From NCBI RefSeq assembly GCF_001889005.1, contig NZ_CP018153.1, positions 1,708,501 to 1,772,500 on the forward strand: a DNA stretch of 64,000 nucleotides. Direction: 5' to 3'. The position numbers were made by a program, and so were the translations under genes. The notes below the pieces were generated by a model that saw only the letters and a list, made by a program, of their open reading frames with translations, had not been told where the DNA came from and ran no database searches. How positions within the stretch are numbered: the stretch's first letter is position 1; each line of letters starts with the position of its first letter. This document shows, piece after piece, positions 9,700 through 18,528 of the stretch. The DNA comes from Christiangramia salexigens. GTDB taxonomy: Bacteria > Bacteroidota > Bacteroidia > Flavobacteriales > Flavobacteriaceae.

Positions 9700-9948
9700 T
9701 TAGTGGTTTCTTAAGGCTTTAATAAGTTCATCCTTATCCATCTCGCTTCGGCCTTCTATTCCAACCTTCTTGGCCTTCTCATATAGCTCATCTTTCGTGC
9801 GGTCCTCATACTTCTCTGCTTGACCGCCTTTTTTACCTGAATTAGGATCATTTGCAATTCTTGCAGCTTTTTCCTTACTCATACCATCTTCCCGCAATTC
9901 TTCATATTGCTCGTCATTTTTGATCTGATTACCGTGATCCTTAGCCAT
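9700..9948 (-). CDS. Small Rho_N/SAP-like protein upstream of Ku
   Basis: An 82-residue hydrophilic protein. The first half (KNDEQYEELREDGMSKEKAARIANDP) resembles the DUF7218-type KGG-like small proteins, and the second half (RTKDELYEKAKKVGIEGRSEMDKDELIKALR) is a Rho termination factor N-terminal/SAP-like helix-extended loop-helix, a nucleic-acid-binding fold of about 35 residues. It is the first gene of the NHEJ operon, ending 2 bases before Ku. SAP domains also occur at the C-terminus of some Ku proteins, so a DNA-binding accessory role is suggested by context only. Confidence 0.75.
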   Translation of the reverse strand: MAKDHGNQIKNDEQYEELREDGMSKEKAARIANDPNSGKKGGQAEKYEDRTKDELYEKAKKVGIEGRSEMDKDELIKALRNH

Positions 9949-10254
9949 AAAAATTATTTTTTTTGATTCGTAATAAAGCTACAATTTCAAAAATTACGAT
10001 TGAAGCCCAATCCTGTGATTAACGGTGTTTTAACTCATTTCTTAAAAACTTTAAGAATTATTATGTCGCTATTTTTCAGACCTAAACGTTAAAGCCCTAT
10101 AATAACTAAGTTTTACCCAAACCGGCGATCAAAAACTTGTTTAGAAAAGCAAAACGAAGGGTTAAATAAGTTAAAATAATCGCGGGTTTTTAGATTGAGG
10201 CCTATTTTTAAAATTCATTAAAAAATTCATCAATTAATACTGTAGGGGGTTATT
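9949..10254. other. Intergenic region between the NHEJ operon and the orphan basic protein gene
   Basis: About 306 bases, AT-rich, without a convincing reading frame. On the minus strand TAGCTTTA (9974-9981) could be a degenerate -7 element for the NHEJ operon, 25 bases before its first ATG. No clear plus-strand promoter or RNA structure was recognised. Confidence 0.4.
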
Positions 10255-10722
10255 ATGAAGTTGTCGGAGAAAAGAAAAACGATCAAATTACTGGAAAAAT
10301 TAAGAGTGCGTAATTATAAAAGCGCCTTCATTTACAAGATCAGGTATCAAAAAGAAAAGAGAGTGATCATCAAGAATTTTTATCACCGCCTGTTCATCCA
10401 AAAAAATGAATTTCATGAAGAATTGGATGAGATGATCGAGCAGATCAAGAAAGAGATCTCTCCCATCCCTGATCGTAAATTACTTGCATTCTATAAAAGA
10501 AGGAAATGCGATGTCTCTCATTTATATCTGAAATACAAAATGAATCAGTCGTATCAGGACGTTTACAAGAGAGAATTAAAAAGTTTTAAGAAATACGGGG
10601 ACTATCTTTCAAGGATTAATCACGGCTGCGCCAGAGCGATCCTTTTAGATCACAAGCATAAAATAAAGCGCAAAGTTGCAGAAATGAATAAAACCGGATT
10701 AATTAAATATCCGGCCTTATAA
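10255..10722 (+). CDS. Hypothetical basic protein
   Basis: A 155-residue, very lysine/arginine-rich protein (many KR/KK pairs, for example KRRKC and HKHKIKRKV) with predicted alpha-helical character and no signal peptide or membrane segment. I do not recognise the family. Charge and helicity would fit a nucleic-acid- or envelope-associated protein, but nothing shows this directly. It stands alone between the divergent NHEJ operon and the convergent hppA, and ends in a strong terminator. The ATG at 10255 follows a purine-rich GTAGGGGG stretch. Confidence 0.6.
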   Translation: MKLSEKRKTIKLLEKLRVRNYKSAFIYKIRYQKEKRVIIKNFYHRLFIQKNEFHEELDEMIEQIKKEISPIPDRKLLAFYKRRKCDVSHLYLKYKMNQSYQDVYKRELKSFKKYGDYLSRINHGCARAILLDHKHKIKRKVAEMNKTGLIKYPAL

Positions 10723-10724
10723 AA

Positions 10725-10756
10725 AAACTCCGCTTATTAGCGGAGTTTCGTTTTTT
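10725..10756. terminator. Bidirectional terminator between orphan gene and hppA
   Basis: Perfect 10-bp arms AAACTCCGCT (10725-10734) and AGCGGAGTTT (10739-10748) around TATT, with a T-run to the right and an A-run to the left. Confidence 0.88.
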
Positions 10757-10772
10757 ATTAAAGAAATGCTGT

Positions 10773-13184
10773 TTATTCCAAAGCTTTGATCTTGGCTTTT
10801 ACCTCCTGTTCTGTTCCCGTGAAGGTATAGGTCTTTTTTTCCTCCTCACCTTTCACTGTGCTACTAACTTCAACCTGAGCAACTGTCTCACCGTTCTCCA
10901 TATTCATTCTAACCTTTATATCTTTTTGAATTTTTCCGGTCTCGGTGCTATGTATCGCAGAGGCATCATCCATATTGGTAATATCCCCTTCTGTATGACC
11001 TCCCAAAATAGGCGCGATCACAAGTCCTATCAAACATGTAAGCTTAATGAGGATATTCATAGAAGGCCCAGAAGTATCTTTAAACGGATCGCCCACTGTA
11101 TCACCGGTTACCGCAGCCTTATGAGCATCTGAACCTTTATAGGTCATTTCACCGTTAATCATCACACCGGCTTCAAAAGATTTTTTAGCATTATCCCAGG
11201 CACCTCCTGCGTTATTTTGGAATATAGCCCAAAGCACACCGCTTACTGTAACCCCGGCCATATAACCTCCAAGCATTTCGGCAATAAGCACATTTTCATA
11301 CCCCAGAAGCATCGGCAAAAATGCAATGGCAATAGGAAATCCAATAGTGATCACTCCGGGTAATAACATTTCTTTTAATGCCGCTTCTGTAGAAATAGCC
11401 ACACACTTATCATACTCTGGCTTTGCAGTTCCCTCCATAATTCCGGGAATTTCCTTGAACTGACGTCTAACTTCCCTAACCATTTGCATAGCTGCTTTAC
11501 CAACCGAACTCATTGCAAGGGCAGAAAATACCACAGGCACCATTCCACCAACGAATAACATGGCTAGTACAGGTGCTTTAAAAATATTGATCCCATCTAT
11601 ACCTGTAAAGGTAACATAGGCAGCAAAAAGCGCCAGTGATGTAAGAGCCGCAGAAGCGATAGCAAAACCTTTTCCGGTTGCAGCAGTCGTATTTCCAACA
11701 GAATCAAGAATATCTGTACGTTCTCTAACTTCAGAAGGTAATTCGCTCATTTCGGCAATTCCTCCGGCATTATCGGCAATAGGTCCGAATGCATCAATGG
11801 CCAGCTGCATAGCTGTGGTAGCCATCATCGCTGAGGCAGCAAGGGCTACTCCATAAAAACCTGCAAAGGCATAGGATGCCCAGATAGCAACTGCAAATAA
11901 TAAAATTGAGTAGAATGTAGAGATCATTCCGGTAGAAAGACCGGCAATGATATTCGTAGCTGCGCCTGTACTAGAATTCTGAACTATAGACATCACTGGT
12001 TTTTTACCCAGCCCTGTATAATATTCGGTAACCGCAGAGATCACCCCTCCAACGATAATACCAACCAAGGTTGCATAGAAAACCCGGATGGAACTAATAG
12101 ACTGCATTTCAAAACCTTCTTCTCCACCCACAAAGAAGCCCATGGTCATTGCATTTGAAGGCAACATCCAAGTCACCAGAAAATAACTGGCCACAGCCAC
12201 TAAAAAGATAGAGAACCAGTTACCAATGTTCAATGCTTTTTGCACCTCAGCTTCCTTAGCATCGTTAGATTTGATCCTTACCAGTAAGGTTCCGATAATC
12301 GATATTATGATCCCGACGCCTGCAATTGCCATTGGCAGTAATATTGGACCTATACCACCAAAACCTTCAGCGGTGATATCCCCGCCCATATCTTTAATGA
12401 TATAATTACCAAGAACCATGGCTGCAAGAACTGTAGCCACATAACTACCAAAAAGGTCGGCACCCATACCGGCCACATCCCCAACATTATCACCCACGTT
12501 ATCTGCAATAGTTGCAGGGTTCCTTGGGTCATCTTCAGGGATACCGGCCTCGACTTTCCCAACCAGGTCTGCCCCAACATCTGCTGCTTTAGTATATATA
12601 CCGCCTCCTACTCTTGCGAATAATGCAATGGATTCTGCACCAAGAGAAAAGCCTGCAAGGGTTTCAAGTACGATGGTCATCTGTTCTGTATTAGTCCAGA
12701 CACCACCCATAAAATAGTTGAAGAATAGAATAAAAAAGCCCGTTAAACCTAATACGGCTAAACCGGCTACTCCCAATCCCATTACGGTTCCACCTCCAAA
12801 AGAAACATTCAGTGCTTTTGGCAAACTGGTTCTTGCCGCCTGTGTGGTACGTACATTAGATTGAGTGGCGATCTTCATCCCCATATTTCCGGCAAGGGCC
12901 GAAAAAATAGCCCCAAAAATAAAGGCTACAATAATTAAGTAATGTGTAGTTGGAACAAAGTAAGCTATAGCAAGCAGGGCGATACTTGCACAGATCACAA
13001 ACAATGTCAATAATTTATATTCTGCTTTGAGAAAGGCCAGAGCACCTTCATAGATGTGAGATGAAATATCTTTCATTTTGCCGTCCCCGGCATCCTGTTT
13101 CATTACCCAGGATCTTTTTACCCACATATAAATGAGTCCGATTATTGCCAGCGCTGCAGGCATATAAATCATTAATTCTTCCAT
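10773..13184 (-). CDS. hppA: Membrane-bound ion-translocating pyrophosphatase
   Basis: An 803-residue membrane pyrophosphatase with about 16 helices that couples PPi hydrolysis to H+ (or Na+) export. The catalytic segment [13 protein letters not shown] (202-214) with the DDPRNPAT and DNVGDNVGD stretches binds PPi-Mg. The potassium-determining motif reads [10 protein letters not shown] (497-506): Ala where K+-independent enzymes have Lys, and Gly at the second diagnostic site, so a K+-dependent type is predicted. Whether H+ or Na+ is moved is not settled. About 60 extra residues at the C-terminus (after about 740) form a charged soluble tail ([20 protein letters not shown]) that most family members lack. 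Soluble ppa lies directly upstream. Confidence 0.93.
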   Translation of the reverse strand: MEELMIYMPAALAIIGLIYMWVKRSWVMKQDAGDGKMKDISSHIYEGALAFLKAEYKLLTLFVICASIALLAIAYFVPTTHYLIIVAFIFGAIFSALAGNMGMKIATQSNVRTTQAARTSLPKALNVSFGGGTVMGLGVAGLAVLGLTGFFILFFNYFMGGVWTNTEQMTIVLETLAGFSLGAESIALFARVGGGIYTKAADVGADLVGKVEAGIPEDDPRNPATIADNVGDNVGDVAGMGADLFGSYVATVLAAMVLGNYIIKDMGGDITAEGFGGIGPILLPMAIAGVGIIISIIGTLLVRIKSNDAKEAEVQKALNIGNWFSIFLVAVASYFLVTWMLPSNAMTMGFFVGGEEGFEMQSISSIRVFYATLVGIIVGGVISAVTEYYTGLGKKPVMSIVQNSSTGAATNIIAGLSTGMISTFYSILLFAVAIWASYAFAGFYGVALAASAMMATTAMQLAIDAFGPIADNAGGIAEMSELPSEVRERTDILDSVGNTTAATGKGFAIASAALTSLALFAAYVTFTGIDGINIFKAPVLAMLFVGGMVPVVFSALAMSSVGKAAMQMVREVRRQFKEIPGIMEGTAKPEYDKCVAISTEAALKEMLLPGVITIGFPIAIAFLPMLLGYENVLIAEMLGGYMAGVTVSGVLWAIFQNNAGGAWDNAKKSFEAGVMINGEMTYKGSDAHKAAVTGDTVGDPFKDTSGPSMNILIKLTCLIGLVIAPILGGHTEGDITNMDDASAIHSTETGKIQKDIKVRMNMENGETVAQVEVSSTVKGEEEKKTYTFTGTEQEVKAKIKALE

Positions 13185-13250
13185 ATTAGCTAGTTGATTT
13201 GTTAATAAATTATTAATGCTAGCTAATGTAATAAAAACGGCAAGAATTAA

Positions 13251-13282
13251 AAAAGCAATAACTTTTTAAGGTTATTGCTTTT
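13251..13282 (-). terminator. Terminator after soluble pyrophosphatase gene
   Basis: Perfect 12-bp arms AAAAGCAATAAC (13251-13262) and GTTATTGCTTTT (13271-13282). On the minus strand it lies just past the ppa stop and separates ppa from hppA. Confidence 0.75.
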
Positions 13283-13312
13283 AAATTGTCAATATTATAA
13301 GGCTTTTATTGG

Positions 13313-13825
13313 TTATATACCAAAGCGAGATTTATCTCCATCGTAATTCTCAAATCTCTCAACACACTGCTTTATGATCTCTCTTGCTTCATTTGCATCA
13401 CCAAAATCACCAGTATCTACCTTTTTCTTTTCAAGATCTTTGTAAACCTTAAAGAAATGTTCGATTTCCTTGATCATATGGCCATTAAGTTCCTTAAGAT
13501 CGTTCAATCTGTTCCAGATAGGATCTGAAACCGGCACACAGATAATTTTTTCATCAGGCCCTTTTTCATCGGCCATATGGAATACACCAATAGGTTTTAC
13601 CTCCATTACAATCCCAGGGAAAGTAGGTTCAGAAACCAAGACAAGGACATCTAAAGGATCCTCATCCAGGGCAAGGGTATTAGGAATAAAACCATAATCT
13701 GCAGGATACATCATCGAAGAGAATATCATCCTGTCATAACGAACCTTTTTTAATTTAAAATCATATTCGTACTTATTTCGGCTCCCCTTTGGGATCTCGA
13801 TCAATACATCAAAAGTCTCAGACAT
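13313..13825 (-). CDS. ppa: Soluble inorganic pyrophosphatase (family I)
   Basis: A 170-residue cytosolic Mg-dependent pyrophosphatase that pulls biosynthetic reactions by removing PPi. The active site signature DEDPLDVLVL with YPADYGFIPNT before it is that of family I, and EIPKGSRNKYEYD at the N-terminus carries the conserved Lys/Glu. Length is normal for bacteria. It lies upstream of the membrane pyrophosphatase gene on the same strand but a strong hairpin separates the two, so each probably has its own promoter. A good -7 box lies at 13860-13867. Confidence 0.95.
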   Translation of the reverse strand: MSETFDVLIEIPKGSRNKYEYDFKLKKVRYDRMIFSSMMYPADYGFIPNTLALDEDPLDVLVLVSEPTFPGIVMEVKPIGVFHMADEKGPDEKIICVPVSDPIWNRLNDLKELNGHMIKEIEHFFKVYKDLEKKKVDTGDFGDANEAREIIKQCVERFENYDGDKSRFGI

Positions 13826-13859
13826 TATTATTTATTTTCTGAATTAAAATTACGGGCTG

Positions 13860-13867
13860 CAAATATA
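13860..13867 (-). promoter_or_regulatory. -7 element of ppa
   Basis: On the minus strand this reads TATATTTG, a perfect TAnnTTTG box, 34 bases before the ppa ATG. A T-rich stretch lies about 17-19 bases upstream but not a clean TTG. Confidence 0.6.
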
Positions 13868-13893
13868 GTGAAATTCAGTCTTTAAAACCTTAA

Positions 13894-16386
13894 CTAAAAG
13901 TGAAAACCAAAGTCGGCGGTTATGGCAAAAGATCGCGCATCGGGAATTTCAAAATAATTACCTCTAAAATGAGCTTCAATTCTTAAAATCTTAAAAATAT
14001 TGCCGATGCCTACACTATATTCAAAATAAGGTTCTGAATCCGGTGCCCTTAGTAATAGACCTGAAGCATCTATGCTCTTATTGGCTTCAGAGATTTCACC
14101 ATATACGCCCCTAATTCCCACAAGCTCTCTTAAATTCAATTCCCTTAGTAAAGGAATTCTGGAAAATATCCTTCCGTTGAAGTTATGCTGAAAATGAGCT
14201 GCTGCATAGGTATCTGTTACGAATTCGTAAAAGTTAAGTGTGGCAAAAGCATTGTATAAAGCGAAATAGGTCTGATTTCCTGGCACCACACTCAGAAGCC
14301 CAAGAGGAACCTCACCAAACGTCTTTCCTGCCTCAATACTTAAATTGGATCGGCCAAGACCACCTATTAGTAAAGGTTGGTTATAATAAAATTGCAGCTT
14401 TTTATAATTAAAATCACTATTAAGAATATCCTTCACTCCCAAACTATAATTAAGGAAGAGGCTTGGAAAATCTTCTTCGTTCACCACGTTCCTTTCCACT
14501 CCGTATCCAGATACTTTTTTACCAGGCGTATAGGTAAGGATCGTTGAGATCTCGGTCTGGTTGATCTCAGAATCCACTATAGTACGCTCTTCATCTACAT
14601 AATAATCTAGACTAAATTCTGGTGAAGCCGGTTTTATCTCTCTATAATTCGCACCAAGCCTTACGGTAAAATTCTTAAGCGGCTCCATTTCTATAGCGAA
14701 AGTGCTAAGATTTATAGAGCTGAGTTTATCGTTATCTCCCACATTGATAAGCGAGGAAGAGGCCAGACTTCTCCCCAAAACATCTGTAGAATTGGTAAGA
14801 CTGGTGCCAAGCTGTTCTACATCTCTTCGGTTTCCTCCCGAAAGTATAAGCCTGGATCTTGCATCCAGCAATACTTTTCCAGAAACACCATATTTAAATT
14901 TATTATCCTCAAAACCATAAGCACCATAGGCCTCAATTCTCCAGGGATCATTTTGACCAAAGTAAGTTCGTCCTCCAAATCGAAGGCGTATACCTTCTAC
15001 ATCATTAAAACCAAAGGTAGAATAGACGGGGCCGTAATCCCATCCATCAAATTCAACATATCCAGATTGAGCTATGGTTGCAAGATCATATAAGCGATTA
15101 AAAGCTTTGGTTTTGGTAAGACTGTCCAGCATAATATAGATGCCCTTTTCATCTTTATTAAGCTGCTCCAGACGATTTTCCTCCCAAAACTCATCACTCC
15201 TATCGTAGGCCTGAGCTTCCGGATTATACACCTGTTCCTGATAAAAAGATTCCGGCCGTGGATTATTGAATTTATAATCGTCAAATAGCTGGGTTCTTTT
15301 TGCATAAACTCCTCTGGAACCTTTCTTTTTATTCAAACCAAAATCGGCCATAAAGAAATCCCGGGTGATCAGGAAAACAGAATCATTAAGCACCTTAAAA
15401 TCCTGTTCAATATAAACCTGTTTAATCCAGTTTATATTTGCATCCTTTGAGGTCTCCAAATTGATATTTTTAACCGCCCAGGTCGTATCGTTTACCCAAA
15501 AATCTCCTCTAAAAGTGAGTTCGTTTTCACGCCTCGGGTAATAGATAATATTATAACACCATTTGTTATCTATATATGCACTATCTGAAAGCACATAATT
15601 ATAGGTGTCTATCCCCGTAGTAGATATGGGACTCACAAAGCTCTTATCAAAGAATTTTATATAGTTCTTATAAATATCATAGTCGTCATATATATCCTTT
15701 ACGAAGTCTATAAGATTACGATTCTGACTGAAGCCGGAATTCTTATTCCCCAACAAAACCTCTTTTTTCTTTCCCAATTGATTATCACCATAAACCCTGT
15801 TAACAGATTCATTGATGAACATAGGCAGATAAGTTTTCCCCGTCACATTATTGGTATCGGCATAATCGAAGATGAATTCCATCCCATTGAACAAGCGGTT
15901 TTTAATCACGGTACTATCTATAGTATTTAGGTCGAACTCCAGTTTTTCATATTCTTTATAGGAATACTGTTTGAAGGCCTTTACACCATTCTGCCTTCTG
16001 TTTTCCCAAACCTTCTTTAATATATCTATAGCCGGATTATTCTTCTTAGAAGTCTTACCTCTGTAGATAACCACCTCATCCAGCTTTGAAGCCTCCTCTT
16101 CCAAAGTAATTTCCATATTAAGATTAACCCTGGATTTCAGCGGTATTTTTTTGGTCTTATATCCCAAAAAGGAAATCGCAAGGGTATCATAATTTTCTTC
16201 TGCCTGAAGATAAAACTCACCAACTTCATTGGTTGTGGTCCCGGTTGTAGAATTGGCAAAAACCACATTTGCAAAAGGAACTGTTTTTTCGGAATTATCT
16301 TTTACGATTCCGCTAACCTTAGTTTGTGCATTAAGTATGGTGAAGCAAAAGACCGAAAGGAAAATTAAAAGGGATTGTCTGTTCAT
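13894..16386 (-). CDS. DUF5686 outer-membrane protein with carboxypeptidase-regulatory-like domain
   Basis: An 830-residue exported protein. A signal peptide (cleavage near residue 20, ILNA/QTKVSG) is followed by a CarboxypepD_reg-like beta-sandwich (about 23-105) as found at the N-terminus of TonB-dependent receptors, then the long DUF5686 region that looks like a beta-barrel and ends in aromatic FGFHF, typical of outer-membrane proteins. No TonB-receptor plug is seen. Function is unknown; it is widespread in Bacteroidota. Its own -7 box lies in the gap after pdhB, next to the pdhB terminator. Confidence 0.82.
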   Translation of the reverse strand: MNRQSLLIFLSVFCFTILNAQTKVSGIVKDNSEKTVPFANVVFANSTTGTTTNEVGEFYLQAEENYDTLAISFLGYKTKKIPLKSRVNLNMEITLEEEASKLDEVVIYRGKTSKKNNPAIDILKKVWENRRQNGVKAFKQYSYKEYEKLEFDLNTIDSTVIKNRLFNGMEFIFDYADTNNVTGKTYLPMFINESVNRVYGDNQLGKKKEVLLGNKNSGFSQNRNLIDFVKDIYDDYDIYKNYIKFFDKSFVSPISTTGIDTYNYVLSDSAYIDNKWCYNIIYYPRRENELTFRGDFWVNDTTWAVKNINLETSKDANINWIKQVYIEQDFKVLNDSVFLITRDFFMADFGLNKKKGSRGVYAKRTQLFDDYKFNNPRPESFYQEQVYNPEAQAYDRSDEFWEENRLEQLNKDEKGIYIMLDSLTKTKAFNRLYDLATIAQSGYVEFDGWDYGPVYSTFGFNDVEGIRLRFGGRTYFGQNDPWRIEAYGAYGFEDNKFKYGVSGKVLLDARSRLILSGGNRRDVEQLGTSLTNSTDVLGRSLASSSLINVGDNDKLSSINLSTFAIEMEPLKNFTVRLGANYREIKPASPEFSLDYYVDEERTIVDSEINQTEISTILTYTPGKKVSGYGVERNVVNEEDFPSLFLNYSLGVKDILNSDFNYKKLQFYYNQPLLIGGLGRSNLSIEAGKTFGEVPLGLLSVVPGNQTYFALYNAFATLNFYEFVTDTYAAAHFQHNFNGRIFSRIPLLRELNLRELVGIRGVYGEISEANKSIDASGLLLRAPDSEPYFEYSVGIGNIFKILRIEAHFRGNYFEIPDARSFAITADFGFHF

Positions 16387-16400
16387 TATAGGGTAAAAAA

Positions 16401-16426
16401 AAACTTCACCATTTCTGATGAAGTTT
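16401..16426 (-). terminator. Terminator after pdhB
   Basis: Arms AAACTTCA (16401-16408) and TGAAGTTT (16419-16426) followed on the minus strand by a T-run (16394-16402). It lies between pdhB and the DUF5686 gene. Confidence 0.75.
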
Positions 16427-16434
16427 CAAATATA
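16427..16434 (-). promoter_or_regulatory. -7 element of the DUF5686 gene
   Basis: Minus strand TATATTTG matches TAnnTTTG exactly and directly abuts the pdhB terminator hairpin, about 40 bases ahead of the DUF5686 ATG. If used, transcripts would begin inside the hairpin sequence. Confidence 0.5.
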
Positions 16435-16446
16435 CGTTGAATAAGG

Positions 16447-17424
16447 TTACTTGTACATCACCTTTTTCACAGCTTTAACAACATCCTCACTATTCGGTAA
16501 CCATTCTTCTAAAAGAACAGGTGAATAAGGTGCAGGAGTGTCTGCTGTATTTAATTTCACGATCGGTGCATCCAGGTAATCAAATGCATTTGCCTGAACC
16601 TGATAAGTGATCTCTGTTGCCACATTTCCAAAAGGCCATGCCTCTTCAAGAATAACAAGTCTGTTCGTTTTCTTCACAGATTCCAGGATAGCATCATGAT
16701 CCATAGGACGCACAGTTCTAAGGTCTATGATCTCACAGGAAATATTTTCTTCAGCCAGCTTGTCTGCCGCTTTATATGCCTCTTTAATTATCTTTCCAAA
16801 AGAAACGATGGTTACATCGCTACCTTCTCTCTTTATATCGGCCTTTCCAATTTCAATTAAGTATTCTTCTTCCGGCACTTCACCTTTATCTCCATACATC
16901 TGCTCACTTTCCATAAAGATCACAGGATCGTCATCACGGATAGCTGCCTTTAAAAGTCCTTTCGCATCATAAGGATTAGAAGGAACGATCACTTTAAGTC
17001 CCGGTGTATTTGCATACCAGCTTTCAAAAGCCTGTGAGTGTGTAGCTCCTAACTGCCCGGCAGAACCTGTTGGCCCACGAAATACGATAGGAATATTGAA
17101 TTGCCCGCCACTCATTTGGCGCATTTTAGCAGCATTATTTATGATCTGATCAATCCCAACCAGAGAAAAGTTGAAGGTCATGAATTCAATAATTGGCCTG
17201 TTGCCGTTCATCGCAGAACCTACACCTATTCCCGCAAAACCTAACTCTGCAATTGGTGTATCTATTACTCTATCCGGACCAAATTCGTCCAACATCCCTT
17301 TGGAAGCCTTATAAGCACCGTTATATTCCGCAACTTCTTCTCCCATTAAATAGACGCTGTCATCACGACGCATTTCCTCGCTCATCGCTTCAGCAACGGC
17401 TTCTCTAAATTGAATTGTCCTCAT
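16447..17424 (-). CDS. pdhB: Pyruvate dehydrogenase E1 component, beta subunit
   Basis: A 325-residue transketolase-like beta subunit of an alpha-ketoacid dehydrogenase E1. MRTIQFREAVAEAMSEEM at the start, GEEVAEYNGAYKASKG and TPIAELGFAGIGVG are characteristic of PdhB, which together with an alpha subunit and TPP decarboxylates pyruvate. The frame extends upstream to 17598 but that part is unlike the family; the ATG at 17424 gives the canonical N-terminus. The alpha subunit and E2 are not in this window. The gene is divergent from etfBA, sharing a 304-base regulatory region. Confidence 0.93.
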   Translation of the reverse strand: MRTIQFREAVAEAMSEEMRRDDSVYLMGEEVAEYNGAYKASKGMLDEFGPDRVIDTPIAELGFAGIGVGSAMNGNRPIIEFMTFNFSLVGIDQIINNAAKMRQMSGGQFNIPIVFRGPTGSAGQLGATHSQAFESWYANTPGLKVIVPSNPYDAKGLLKAAIRDDDPVIFMESEQMYGDKGEVPEEEYLIEIGKADIKREGSDVTIVSFGKIIKEAYKAADKLAEENISCEIIDLRTVRPMDHDAILESVKKTNRLVILEEAWPFGNVATEITYQVQANAFDYLDAPIVKLNTADTPAPYSPVLLEEWLPNSEDVVKAVKKVMYK

Positions 17425-17455
17425 TATTAAGTTTGTTATTTTTAATCCTGAACAG

Positions 17456-17463
17456 CAAAAATA
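17456..17463 (-). promoter_or_regulatory. -7 element of pdhB
   Basis: Minus strand TATTTTTG, a perfect TAnnTTTG box, 31 bases ahead of the pdhB ATG. A clear TTG upstream is not seen. Confidence 0.55.
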
Positions 17464-17646
17464 GTAATTCGATAAGGTTATTACCATATTTGCCCATAAA
17501 AATTTCCCAAGTCTTCCAATTCTCAAACGGCTCGGGCTAAGCTTCGAAAAAAAACCAGTTTTTAGGCTTTTCAAATGAAAAATAACCGACAATTCCACCC
17601 TTTAACTAATAATCCTCTAATTTATATCTAAATTTTAGTGCTATTT

Positions 17647-17664
17647 TACTATGCATGCATAGTA
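17647..17664. promoter_or_regulatory. Perfect 18-bp palindrome, likely operator, between pdhB and etfB
   Basis: TACTATGCATGCATAGTA is perfectly self-complementary over 18 bases and has no T-run after it, so it is more likely a protein-binding site than a terminator. It is centred about 20 bases before the etfB -7 box, close to where an upstream regulator would sit, and within the divergent pdhB-etfB region. Confidence 0.6.
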
Positions 17665-17683
17665 TTTTTTGATTAAAATTACT

Positions 17684-17691
17684 TACCTTCG
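17684..17691 (+). promoter_or_regulatory. -7 element of etfBA
   Basis: TACCTTCG resembles TAnnTTTG and lies 38 bases before the etfB ATG at 17729. It overlaps the longer open frame that begins with TTG at 17669, which argues against that upstream start. Confidence 0.5.
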
Positions 17692-17728
17692 TGAGCGAAA
17701 ACGTTTTATTAAAAAAAGAACCTTATAT

Positions 17729-18475
17729 ATGAAAATCTTAGTATGTATTAGTCACGTGCCTGACACTACATCAAAAATCAATTTTACTGAAGGTGATACA
17801 AAATTTGACACCAATGGTGTTCAATTTGTAATAAACCCTAATGATGAATTCGGTTTAACGAGAGCGATGTGGTTTAAAGAGAAGCAAGGTGCAAGCGTAG
17901 ATGTTGTTAATGTTGGAACTGCAGATACCGAACCTACCCTTAGAAAAGCTCTTGCCATTGGTGCAGATAGCGCTATTAGAGTAAACACCCCTGCAACCGA
18001 TGGTTTTCAAGTTGCCAAAGAACTTGCCAAAGTTGTAAAAGACGGAGGATACGATCTTGTGATTGCTGGAAGAGAATCTATAGATTATAATGGAGGAATG
18101 GTGCCAGGAATGCTTGCCGGACTATTAGATGCTAATTTTATAAGTAACTGTATAAGCCTGGAAGTTGAAGGTGATAAAGCAAAAGCTATCAGAGAAATTG
18201 ATGGCGGTAAGGAAACTTTAACTGCAAGCCTGCCACTTGTAATTGGTGGACAGAAAGGTCTTGTAGAAGAAAGTGATCTTAAGATACCTAATATGAGAGG
18301 TATTATGCAAGCTCGTAAAAAACCTTTAAATGTAGTAGAGCCTTCTGAAACTACAGTAAAAACTGAAGTGGTGAAGTTTGAAAAACCTGCACCTAAAGGT
18401 GATGTGAAACTGGTGGATGCCGAAAATCTTGACGAATTAATCGACCTACTTCATAACGAAGCAAAGGCGATCTAA
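17729..18475 (+). CDS. etfB: Electron transfer flavoprotein, beta subunit
   Basis: A 248-residue EtfB. MKILVCISHVPDTTSKINF is the family N-terminus, VINPNDEFGLTRAMWF and the VIAGRESIDYNGGMVPGMLAG stretch form the AMP-binding region. With EtfA it accepts electrons from acyl-CoA and other dehydrogenases and passes them to the quinone pool. ATG at 17729 is chosen over an upstream TTG at 17669, which would place the promoter box inside the coding region. etfA follows after 53 bases. Confidence 0.93.
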   Translation: MKILVCISHVPDTTSKINFTEGDTKFDTNGVQFVINPNDEFGLTRAMWFKEKQGASVDVVNVGTADTEPTLRKALAIGADSAIRVNTPATDGFQVAKELAKVVKDGGYDLVIAGRESIDYNGGMVPGMLAGLLDANFISNCISLEVEGDKAKAIREIDGGKETLTASLPLVIGGQKGLVEESDLKIPNMRGIMQARKKPLNVVEPSETTVKTEVVKFEKPAPKGDVKLVDAENLDELIDLLHNEAKAI

Positions 18476-18528
18476 TCAAGATCGATCGAGATCAAAAGGA
18501 ATTTTCACGCAATTAAAATCAAAGAAAA

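Noticed and set aside
17425..17598. Upstream extension of pdhB by 58 codons
   Set aside because: Residues do not resemble E1-beta N-termini, and the extension would cover the pdhB promoter box; ATG 17424 gives the canonical start.
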